A DNA stretch of 64,000 nucleotides, from assembly GCA_024401295.1 (NCBI GenBank), contig JAKSLG010000002.1, positions 62,001 through 126,000 of the forward strand. Direction: 5' to 3'. The stretch comes from Bacteroidales bacterium (lineage in GTDB: Bacteria > Bacteroidota > Bacteroidia > Bacteroidales > Marinilabiliaceae). The position numbers and the translations under genes were made by a program. The notes under the pieces are model-generated. The model worked only from the letters and a program-made list of their open reading frames with translations. It did no database searches and was not told the DNA's origin. This document shows, in pieces, positions 1 through 6,854 of this stretch. Position 1 is the first letter of the stretch. Every line of letters begins with the position of its first letter.

Positions 1-218
1 TTATCCTGGAAATCGTCCTTCTGCTTGACATCGTAATATGCGATGAGCATGGCGATGAGCGATGAACGGCCGAAGCCGTGAGGACGGATATAGAACGAGT
101 ATGCAGAATTTTCCTCGATGCCAGCAATAAACGACGTCTTGTCGATATAGCACGGGGATTTGGCACGCAACTGCTTGAAACTATTTATTACATTCTGCAT
201 TTCGGACATGTATTTCAT
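1..218 (-). CDS. AAA-ATPase-like protein (PF09820 type), N-terminal fragment
   Basis: Only the first 72 codons lie in the window; the gene continues past position 1. The visible part has the start of the Bacteroidota-abundant AAA-ATPase-like family: a Y-I-D-K-T-S-F-I segment (residues 24-31) and an R-P-x-x-F-G-x-S P-loop region followed by M-L-x-x-Y-Y-D. Family members normally read RPRRFGKS here, with the P-loop lysine; this one reads RPHGFGRSS, so the lysine is arginine. The cellular role of this family is poorly defined. I chose ATG at 218; Met4 (209) is an alternative. A minus-strand TAATTTTG box (234-241) lies just upstream. A decayed copy is possible because the rest cannot be seen. Confidence 0.7.
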   Translation of the reverse strand, partial: MKYMSEMQNVINSFKQLRAKSPCYIDKTSFIAGIEENSAYSFYIRPHGFGRSSLIAMLIAYYDVKQKDDFQD

Positions 219-271
219 ATTGACTTAATGCCACAAAATTAAATATTTTTTAGATATTAAATGCAATATCA

Positions 272-302
272 TTTATAAAACTGAAAAAAAAACATACATT
301 TG
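272..302 (+). promoter_or_regulatory. Putative Bacteroidota-type promoter
   Basis: TTTA (272-275), a 19-nt spacer and TACATTTG (295-302) fit the -33/-7 consensus TTTG/TAnnTTTG with one mismatch in the -33 box. It lies 21 nt upstream of the ATG at 324. Confidence 0.5.
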
Positions 303-323
303 CAGATATAAACGAAAACACAG

Positions 324-830
324 ATGGAATACGTATTGATCTGCCTAATCTTTGCCGTTTCGGTTTTGATTCTGGTCAAGATGAACAGCAACCAGGAACG
401 CATGCGCATTGAGTATGCACTCCGTGAAAAGACTATCGGCAACATAATGCCCAACCGCCTTCAGGCATACGAGCGCCTGAGCCTGTATCTCGAGCGCATC
501 GATCCTCAGAACATGGTGCCACGTGAGCTTCCGAAAGCCAAGAGTTCCAAGGAGCTATACGTATTGCTCAACAATTCTGTGCGTCAGGAGTTCGAGCATA
601 ACATCGCGATGCAGATTTACATCATGCCAACGACATGGGACAAGATCATCGCGGCACGCGAAAGCGTCTTGAAATGCATCAACGACGAGGCCAAGAACAT
701 CATGCCTCAGCAGCCGGCTCAGATTCTGGCGACAGGCATTGTCGGCGGCAAGAAGAACGAATGCGAGGAAGACGTCAAAGCAGCACTCGACCAGATGCGA
801 CGCGATATTAATTCGCAGTTCAGAAAATAA
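324..830 (+). CDS. Uncharacterised membrane-anchored protein, 168 aa
   Basis: I do not recognise a characterised family. The protein starts with one hydrophobic segment (about residues 3-19) and has no signal-peptidase or lipobox site, so it is probably anchored by its N-terminus with the remaining ~145 residues, rich in charged helix, on one side of the membrane. The C-terminal third has a Gly-Gly-Lys-Lys turn and then a charged helix. It begins the plus-strand cluster and is followed after 9 bp by a small lipoprotein gene. A promoter-like motif sits directly upstream. Conserved proteins of this build are common in Bacteroidales, but I cannot assign a function. Confidence 0.75.
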   Translation: MEYVLICLIFAVSVLILVKMNSNQERMRIEYALREKTIGNIMPNRLQAYERLSLYLERIDPQNMVPRELPKAKSSKELYVLLNNSVRQEFEHNIAMQIYIMPTTWDKIIAARESVLKCINDEAKNIMPQQPAQILATGIVGGKKNECEEDVKAALDQMRRDINSQFRK

Positions 831-839
831 GAAAAGACC

Positions 840-1007
840 ATGAAACGCAAGATAATTGCCGCAGCCGTACTCGTTGCTACAATCATTGCAATGTCGGCTT
901 GCAGCAGTCAATACTATAATGGCACACGCCGCAAGAGTCATCCGAAGCACACGTGCCAAATGACGAATGATGCTACCATGCCTATTTCACATACTCACGG
1001 GGCTTGA
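840..1007 (+). CDS. Small lipoprotein, 55 aa
   Basis: ATG at 840 opens a 55-codon frame with a typical lipoprotein signal: basic Lys-Arg-Lys start, hydrophobic core (residues 5-18) and a lipobox ending at Cys21 (Ser-Ala-Cys-Ser-Ser). The mature part of ~35 residues is basic and histidine-containing. The last 41 bp overlap the start of the DUF2752 gene in another frame, so the two are probably translationally coupled. The function is unknown. The lipobox and the 9-bp gap after the previous gene support a real gene despite its size. Confidence 0.65.
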   Translation: MKRKIIAAAVLVATIIAMSACSSQYYNGTRRKSHPKHTCQMTNDATMPISHTHGA

Positions 1008-1248
1008 CTGTCCGTTCTGTGGAATGCAGCGTGCTGTCGTTGCGCTGTTCGAAGGCCGAATTCATGATGCATTCATGCTCAACCCCGTCGTATGGATCCT
1101 GATGCCATACCTGATTGCGTGGACAGTATGCGGATTCAGCAAAAAGGCAAGAGCCACAGAAGCCGGAAAAGCCATCATAAGCGACAGAGCCATTGCAATC
1201 GTTGGAGTGATGCTTTTGGCTTGGGGCATCGTCAGAAACATAATTTGA
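967..1248 (+). CDS. DUF2752 family membrane protein
   Basis: A 93-residue protein with the DUF2752 hallmark at its N-terminus: C-x2-F-x-I-L-T-G-x-D-C-P-x-C-G-M-x-R-A (Cys at residues 5, 15 and 18). Two hydrophobic segments follow (about 41-55 and 75-92). An in-frame stop at 961-963 rules out a longer start, so the ATG at 967, inside the preceding lipoprotein gene, is the first possible one. The family is widespread in bacteria and its biochemical role is unknown; the paired cysteines suggest metal binding or a disulfide. The gene for another membrane protein follows after 19 bp. Confidence 0.8.
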   Translation: MMLPCLFHILTGLDCPFCGMQRAVVALFEGRIHDAFMLNPVVWILMPYLIAWTVCGFSKKARATEAGKAIISDRAIAIVGVMLLAWGIVRNII

Positions 1249-1267
1249 ATAATAAAGAGAAACAAAT

Positions 1268-1993
1268 ATGATTGAAATTTCAGTAAATGCCATTTTCAGC
1301 CGTGCATGGGAATTAGCGAAGAAATGTTGGCTTGAACTCATCTTGCTCATCATCATGACAATTTTCGCATCGTCGATTGTATCATGGCTTTGTGCGCCAT
1401 TCACGATCAATGAGTTCATTGACACTATCAGTTCGAACAACCAGATGCGCATTAACGAACTGGCCAACAGAAGTTCGAACATGGGCAGCAATATTCTCAC
1501 CACATTCTTTTCGGCAATCATCGAAATAGGCATGATATCGATAGCCATCTCGATCTGCCGAGGATTGAGCTACAGCATAGGCAAAGCCTTTTCGCACGAA
1601 CTGAAAGTATATATCAAATTCGTTGTAGCAGAATTCTTGTGCGGCATCATCGTCGCCATCGGATTCTTCTGCTGCATAATTCCAGGTCTCTACCTGAAAG
1701 CGCGTCTGTCGCTCGTTCCTTACCTCATCGTAGATGTGCCAGAACTCGGCTTCTTCGAGGCATTCAGCCATAGCTGGGACAAGACAAGAGACAATGCCTT
1801 CAACATCTTGCTCGTCATATTGTGCGAGATACTCATAGCATTCGTCGGACTTCTCTGCTGCTGCGTCGGTGTGCTCTATGCAGCCGTCATCACGACGCTC
1901 ATGGACGCTCTTGTGTATGAGACACTTGTCGGCGACAAGGAGAGAAACGAAAGCACAACATACGAATACACGTATAATCAAACCGCATATTAG
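1268..1993 (+). CDS. Polytopic membrane protein, 241 aa
   Basis: An integral membrane protein with hydrophobic segments around residues 21-43, 78-98, 118-142 and 182-208, the pattern of DUF975/YciC-like proteins with C-terminal Gly-x-x-x-x-A-R-x-S and W-x-x-x-R-x-N motifs (here a K-A-R-L-S segment and W-D-K-T-R-D-N). No catalytic motif is visible. In Bacteroidota, genes of this kind often sit beside DUF2752 and TM2-type membrane genes, as here. The acidic, Tyr-rich tail is probably cytosolic. The next gene starts 2 bp after the stop, so they are co-transcribed. Function unknown. Confidence 0.75.
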   Translation: MIEISVNAIFSRAWELAKKCWLELILLIIMTIFASSIVSWLCAPFTINEFIDTISSNNQMRINELANRSSNMGSNILTTFFSAIIEIGMISIAISICRGLSYSIGKAFSHELKVYIKFVVAEFLCGIIVAIGFFCCIIPGLYLKARLSLVPYLIVDVPELGFFEAFSHSWDKTRDNAFNILLVILCEILIAFVGLLCCCVGVLYAAVITTLMDALVYETLVGDKERNESTTYEYTYNQTAY

Positions 1994-1995
1994 GC

Positions 1996-2688
1996 ATGAA
2001 AATAATGGTGTCGTGTGCGCATGGCAACAGCCATGTTCCTAGCGAATTTGCATCAATATTTGACGAGATGCAGATGAGCGATGACACCATGTGCGAATAT
2101 GGCGCGCGTCAACTTTTCGAAAATATCGCTCCCAGCATTGCAGACTATGCAGAACTGCCAGACGTCAGCCACCTCATTGTCGATGTTGACGGATCGATAA
2201 GCGACGGAACGGCTTTTTCGGAATACACGCAGCACTTGTCGGCAAAACAGGCAGGACAAATTGTACGCGACTATTACCTACCATATCTGATGGGGTTCGA
2301 AGAGAGAGCCGAGGACTGGATTGCCGCTCAAGAAGCGATGCTACTGATTGACATACACACATTTGAGCCAATCGTACAGAACATTCCGGTCGGGATGGAC
2401 ATAGACCTCGTTTTCTGTCACACCAACAACGAAGAACGCAGTTTCGCACTGCGACTGAAACGAGCATTCGAAAAACGTGCGCCATGGCTGAGAGTGAGGT
2501 TTAATGCGCTCCACAAAGTCGAAGAAGACAGCTTTGTCCAGCACATGCGCGACATGTACGGGAGACTGCTTCGTGGCATCGAAATATCCGTTGGACAGAA
2601 CGTCATATTTCCGGAAGGAATACGCGTTGTCAGCGAAGTAATATGTGACGTGGCAAAAAAATGGAGTACGGATTCAAAAGAACACTGA
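1996..2688 (+). CDS. N-formylglutamate amidohydrolase-like protein
   Basis: The 230-residue protein resembles the N-formylglutamate amidohydrolase family (PF05013). It opens with V-S-C-A-H-G-N-x-x-V-P (compare S-x-x-H-G-G/N-x-x-V-P), has an L-I-V-D-V-D segment near residue 55-60 where the family has [RL]-x-x-D-x-N-R, and a central I-D-I-H-T-F-E where the family has a metal-binding D-x-H. The usual Asn-Arg pair is not conserved, so substrate specificity is uncertain. No signal peptide, hence cytosolic. It starts 2 bp after the membrane-protein gene and is followed 13 bp later by galK; the link to galactose use is unclear. No histidine-utilisation genes are nearby. Confidence 0.55.
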   Translation: MKIMVSCAHGNSHVPSEFASIFDEMQMSDDTMCEYGARQLFENIAPSIADYAELPDVSHLIVDVDGSISDGTAFSEYTQHLSAKQAGQIVRDYYLPYLMGFEERAEDWIAAQEAMLLIDIHTFEPIVQNIPVGMDIDLVFCHTNNEERSFALRLKRAFEKRAPWLRVRFNALHKVEEDSFVQHMRDMYGRLLRGIEISVGQNVIFPEGIRVVSEVICDVAKKWSTDSKEH

Positions 2689-2701
2689 CTATATAAGGAA
2701 C

Positions 2702-3976
2702 ATGGAAATAAAATCACTGATTAATGCCGTTGCAGACGGCAAGACGCTCAAGGAACTCTATGGAGCTGACGAGAGCATTATTGCAGAACAGAAAAAGCGA
2801 TACACGGCAGTCATCGAAGAATTCAAGAAGACATTCGGCCATGCCGAAGCACAAATATTCAGTTCACCAGGCCGCACAGAAATAGGCGGCAACCATACCG
2901 ACCACAACTACGGCCGTGTGTTGGCTGGTGCAGTCAACCTCGACAATATCGCCGTAGCGCAGCCGAATGGCACAATGACAGTCAGGATTCTTTCGTCGGG
3001 TTATCCTCAGTTTGAGGTGGACATCACCAACCTCAAGCCATCAGATAAAGAGTATTACACCTCAGTTGGTCTTGTGCGTGGTATTGCGGCACGTCTCAAC
3101 GAACTCGGCTACAAGACAGGTGGTTTTGATGCGGTAATCAACAGCGGTGTGCCTAAGGGATCGGGCTTGAGTTCGTCGGCTTCGTTTGAAGTTCTCATCG
3201 GTGCTATCTTCAGTCATCTCTTCAACGATGGCAAGCTCGATGCCGTGCTCAATGCTCAAATTGGCCAGTATGCCGAGAATGTATTCTTTGGCAAGCCATG
3301 TGGACTTATGGACCAGACGGCATGTTCGGTTGGTGGTCTTGTAGCAATCGACTTTGCCGACCCGTCGAAGCCAGTTGTCAAGAAGGTGAATTTCGATTTC
3401 ACGAAGACAAATTATGCACTCGTAATCACTGACACAGGCGGCAACCATGCCGACCTCAACGACGAGTATGCTTCGCTCCCTACAGACATGAAAGGCGTGG
3501 CCGCACAGCTTGGCAAGAAAGTGCTCCGAGAAGTTGATCCACAAGAGCTTATCGACGCTATTCCATCACTGCGAGGAAAAGTCACGGACCGCGCAATTCT
3601 CAGAGCAATTCATTTCGAGGGAGACAATGCCCGCGTAGCCAATCAGGTAGCAGCATTAGAGAAAAACGATTTCAATGCATTCCTTCAGATGGTTAAAGAC
3701 TCAGGCCGCAGTTCATTCATGTATAATCAGAACGTATTCCCATCGTCGGCTCCAGAAGAGCAAGGCATATCACTAGCCTTGGCACTCTCAGACATCGCAC
3801 TCGGCTCAGAAGGTGCATATCGAGTTCATGGCGGAGGTTTTGCAGGAACAATACAGGCATTCGTGCCACAGAGTCTGCTCGAGAAATATATTGCGACACT
3901 CGAACACACATTCGGCAAAGGCAAATGCTGGTCACTATTCGTTCGTCCACAAGGTGCCATCAAAGTTGATTTCTAA
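2702..3976 (+). CDS. galK: Galactokinase
   Basis: Phosphorylates galactose with ATP in the first committed step of the Leloir pathway. All three GHMP-kinase motifs are present: the galactokinase signature around residues 56-70 (P-G-R-T-E-I-G-G-N-H-T-D-H-N), the ATP loop P-K-G-S-G-L-S-S-S-A (151-160) and the C-terminal H-G-G-G-F-A-G (376-382). The protein is 424 aa, longer than the ~385 aa of E. coli GalK. The reading frame is open upstream to 2645, but ATG 2702 is preferred: it is preceded by AAGGA and gives the normal N-terminus. An MFS sugar transporter follows after 9 bp, so uptake and phosphorylation are probably co-expressed. Confidence 0.95.
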   Translation: MEIKSLINAVADGKTLKELYGADESIIAEQKKRYTAVIEEFKKTFGHAEAQIFSSPGRTEIGGNHTDHNYGRVLAGAVNLDNIAVAQPNGTMTVRILSSGYPQFEVDITNLKPSDKEYYTSVGLVRGIAARLNELGYKTGGFDAVINSGVPKGSGLSSSASFEVLIGAIFSHLFNDGKLDAVLNAQIGQYAENVFFGKPCGLMDQTACSVGGLVAIDFADPSKPVVKKVNFDFTKTNYALVITDTGGNHADLNDEYASLPTDMKGVAAQLGKKVLREVDPQELIDAIPSLRGKVTDRAILRAIHFEGDNARVANQVAALEKNDFNAFLQMVKDSGRSSFMYNQNVFPSSAPEEQGISLALALSDIALGSEGAYRVHGGGFAGTIQAFVPQSLLEKYIATLEHTFGKGKCWSLFVRPQGAIKVDF

Positions 3977-3985
3977 AAAAACGAC

Positions 3986-5242
3986 ATGAAAGACACCAAA
4001 CAAAAACGCAACTGGGTGGCCATCATCACGATGTTCTTCATCTTTGCCATGATATGCTTCGTGACAAACATGGCTGCGCCGTTTGGCAATATCTGGGGCA
4101 TGTCATACGAATGGGCAAGCATGGCCGGCAATCTTATGAACTTCATTGCATATCTCGTCATGGGCATTCCTGCGGGAAACATGCTGATAAAATACGGCTA
4201 CAAAAAGACAGCACTCATTGCCCTCATCGTCGGAGCCATCGGATTAGCGATACAATTGCTTTCAGGCATCGTCAATGACATTTACATCTACCTTTTGGGT
4301 GCACTCATCTGTGGCTTTTGCGTCTGCATGCTCAACACCGTCGCCAATCCGATGCTGAATCTCCTTGGCGGTGGCGGAAACACCGGCAATCAGCTCGTAC
4401 AGGCAGGAGGCGCTCTAAGTTCTCTCACAGGCACTGCGACACCAATACTCGTCGGTTTTCTGGTTGGCACACTCACAAAAGACTCTTTTCCGAACGTCGT
4501 ACCACTCATCATAACAGGCATCGCCATCTTTCTTATTGCATTTATCGTTATATCATTCATCAAAATCGAAGAGCCACAGGGCGACCTGAAAAACATAACA
4601 TACGAAAAGTCACCATTGGCATTCCGCCATTGTCTACTGGGCATCATAGCCATATTTTTCTATGTAGGTCTGGAAGTTGCGACTCCAAACATGATGAACG
4701 TATGGATTAGCAGAATGTCGTTTGAAGGTGCTGCAGTCGTTGGTGGATCGCTAGCGGGAATCTACTGGTTTCTGATGCTGATTGGCCGACTCACAGCGAC
4801 AGCTATTTCAGGAAAAGTATCGTCACGTACACAATTGATTACAGTTTCAACAGTAGGTATTGCATTTGTCATTGCCGCGATATACACAGGCGACATCACG
4901 ACAACGCTAAACATCAACCTCGGTTTCATCAAAATTGAAGATGCAGTCGTACCACTGTCATGTGTATTCATCTTCCTTTGCGGATTATGCACATCGGTAA
5001 TGTGGGGCAACATTTTCAATCTATCAACCGAAGGCCTCGGGAAATATACCGCCAAAGCCTCAGGTCTCTTCATGGTCATGGTTTTTGGAGGTGGCGTAAT
5101 GCCATTCATACAAGACTTTGCAATCCGCCCGTACACAGGCTATCTAGGTTCCTATTGGCTTGTAGTTGCAATGCTTGCATACATCCTTTTCTATGCGCTC
5201 GTGGGCTGCAAGAACGTCAACAAAGACATCAAAGTTGACTAA
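3986..5242 (+). CDS. MFS sugar transporter, probable glucose/galactose permease
   Basis: A 418-residue major-facilitator protein with about 12 hydrophobic segments and a short basic start. The region around residues 62-74 (G-I-P-A-G-x-x-x-x-K-Y-G-Y-K-K) is the MFS motif-A loop in the form seen in FucP/GluP-type proton-sugar symporters. It lies 9 bp downstream of galK and upstream of a strong terminator, so galactose or a related hexose is the likely cargo by context. No substrate residue can be read directly. Confidence 0.8.
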   Translation: MKDTKQKRNWVAIITMFFIFAMICFVTNMAAPFGNIWGMSYEWASMAGNLMNFIAYLVMGIPAGNMLIKYGYKKTALIALIVGAIGLAIQLLSGIVNDIYIYLLGALICGFCVCMLNTVANPMLNLLGGGGNTGNQLVQAGGALSSLTGTATPILVGFLVGTLTKDSFPNVVPLIITGIAIFLIAFIVISFIKIEEPQGDLKNITYEKSPLAFRHCLLGIIAIFFYVGLEVATPNMMNVWISRMSFEGAAVVGGSLAGIYWFLMLIGRLTATAISGKVSSRTQLITVSTVGIAFVIAAIYTGDITTTLNINLGFIKIEDAVVPLSCVFIFLCGLCTSVMWGNIFNLSTEGLGKYTAKASGLFMVMVFGGGVMPFIQDFAIRPYTGYLGSYWLVVAMLAYILFYALVGCKNVNKDIKVD

Positions 5243-5264
5243 ATCACAATAAACAGACATAAGC

Positions 5265-5303
5265 AAATGGCTTCAGTCGTGTGGCTGAAGCCATTTCTTT
5301 TTC
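5265..5303 (+). terminator. Rho-independent terminator after galK-MFS
   Basis: A perfect 12-bp stem (AAATGGCTTCAG at 5265-5276 with CTGAAGCCATTT at 5285-5296) closes an 8-nt loop and is followed by CTTTTTC. It lies 22 bp after the transporter stop codon. Confidence 0.88.
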
Positions 5304-5366
5304 AAAATATTTTGAAGAAAAATGTCAACAAAATTAATTTTCAACGTATAAAAACGAAGCCAGAAC

Positions 5367-5397
5367 ATTGTATATGTTCCTAAAATAACTAAATTTG
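5367..5397 (+). promoter_or_regulatory. Canonical Bacteroidota promoter for the coiled-coil/GH16-like gene
   Basis: ATTG (TTG at 5368-5370), exactly 19 nt of spacer and TAAATTTG (5390-5397) match the -33/-7 consensus. It lies 24 nt upstream of the ATG at 5422, after the previous terminator, so the gene starts a new transcript. Confidence 0.75.
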
Positions 5398-5421
5398 CAA
5401 AATAAGTAAACAGCAATAATA

Positions 5422-6843
5422 ATGGGATTTTTCAGTTTCCTCTTCGGTGGAAAATATCCATCGACAAAAAAGTATGAAGCTCAACTTGAGCAGCAATTCG
5501 CAGAATACGAACGCTTTAAGCAGATTAGTGCATCAACGCACTATGCAAGATTCAAAGAGCTCGAAGCCCTTACATCATCTGCAGAATTCAAGAATCAAGT
5601 AAATAAGCTCAAGACCGAAAAGTTCAGTAACACTGAAGCATATCGCAAAGAGCAGGAGCTGAAGAATCTTAAGAACTCTTCGGATATCAAGCAGTATATA
5701 AAATTCAAATCGAAGCAGCTTGACCAGCGTCTGGAGATGGCAAAGAATTCATCTGAGTATCAGCGTTTCAAGGATTTGGAGCAGGCTGTCAACAGCCCAG
5801 AATTCCGTCAGATGAAATATCAGAAGGATTTCAAGAAGAGCGAAGCTGCGCAGACTGAAAAAGAGTATCTCAAGATAAAGAATTCAAGCAGCGTCAAGTT
5901 CATCAACAAGACAGAAGCTTCTGACGCTTACAAGAACTTTGTTCGCGTAAACAACAGCGACCGTCTGAAGAAAGTTGAAGAACTTGAGGAATACGTAAAA
6001 TCGGCAGACTTCCTCAGCCTCAAGGCTGAAATGGAGGATCCAAAGCGTTTCAAGAAGAGCAATGAAGCTCAGCTCATCGCAGAGTTTGAAAGACTCCAGA
6101 AAGACAAGGATATCGTATGGTTCCAGACTAACGAAAAGAAGAGAACATTCGACGCTATATCGAAACTCAAGCTCACTTTCTCAGACGAATTCACGTCGTT
6201 GGACAAGAACAAGTGGGACATCGGTTATTTCTGGGGCAAGGCTCTTGCAAATACTGTTTACTCACTTGAGAACGAGCGTCAGTGCTTCACAGAGAAAAAC
6301 GTACACGTTGCCGGTTCTGAATTGTCAATCAGCACAATCAAGCAGGCTGCAAATGGTACACGCTGGAACCCAGCAGCATTTGGTTTCGTAGCAGGTGAAT
6401 TCGACTATACATCATCGCTCATCAACACAGGCAAAAGCTTCCGTCAGAAGTTCGGCCGTTTCGACTTCAAGGTCAAGATGAGCCAGAGTGCACCAATCGT
6501 TCACCACGTTTGGCTTGTTGGTGAGAAGCAGGAACCAATGATCAACGTTGCATGCTTCGGCAAAGACAAAGACAAAATCCGCATGGGCAAGGTCAGCAAC
6601 GGCAGTGTCAAGACAATGACTATTGACGGCGCAGATCTCAGCAAAGACTACTACATCATCAGCCTCATCTGGACAGCCGACAAACTTGTATGGCTCATCA
6701 ATGGCGTTGAGGTTATGGTACAGAAAGACAACGTGCCACAGGATGCAATGTATATCAATTTCAGCAGCCACGTGACATCGAAAGGCGATGTTCAGAACGG
6801 TGAATTGAATGTTGATTGGGTTAGAGTATACGAACTCGGATAA
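5422..6843 (+). CDS. Coiled-coil repeat protein with catalytically degenerate GH16-like domain
   Basis: A 473-aa protein with no signal peptide, so probably cytosolic; a short aromatic start (G-F-F-S-F-L-F-G-G-K) may touch the membrane. Residues 15-245 are helical and Lys/Glu-rich, with three ~70-residue repeats marked by F-K-x-L-E-x5-S-x-E-F (44-56, 116-128) and V-E-E-L-E-x3-K-S-A-D-F (185-197). Residues 250-472 follow a GH16 (laminarinase-type) jelly roll: F-S-D-E-F near the start, then I-N-T-G, F-G-R-F-D-F-K-V-K, a W-T-x-D-x-x-x-W-x-I-N-G-V-E strand and a final D-W-V-R-V-Y. The catalytic E-x-D-x-(x)-E is absent; its place (about 371-378) reads E-P-M-I-N-V-A-C. Lysine is mostly AAG and codons look biased, suggesting high expression. 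I infer a binding or scaffold role. The porin gene follows after 11 bp. Confidence 0.8.
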   Translation: MGFFSFLFGGKYPSTKKYEAQLEQQFAEYERFKQISASTHYARFKELEALTSSAEFKNQVNKLKTEKFSNTEAYRKEQELKNLKNSSDIKQYIKFKSKQLDQRLEMAKNSSEYQRFKDLEQAVNSPEFRQMKYQKDFKKSEAAQTEKEYLKIKNSSSVKFINKTEASDAYKNFVRVNNSDRLKKVEELEEYVKSADFLSLKAEMEDPKRFKKSNEAQLIAEFERLQKDKDIVWFQTNEKKRTFDAISKLKLTFSDEFTSLDKNKWDIGYFWGKALANTVYSLENERQCFTEKNVHVAGSELSISTIKQAANGTRWNPAAFGFVAGEFDYTSSLINTGKSFRQKFGRFDFKVKMSQSAPIVHHVWLVGEKQEPMINVACFGKDKDKIRMGKVSNGSVKTMTIDGADLSKDYYIISLIWTADKLVWLINGVEVMVQKDNVPQDAMYINFSSHVTSKGDVQNGELNVDWVRVYELG

Positions 6844-6854
6844 GTCATATCGGC

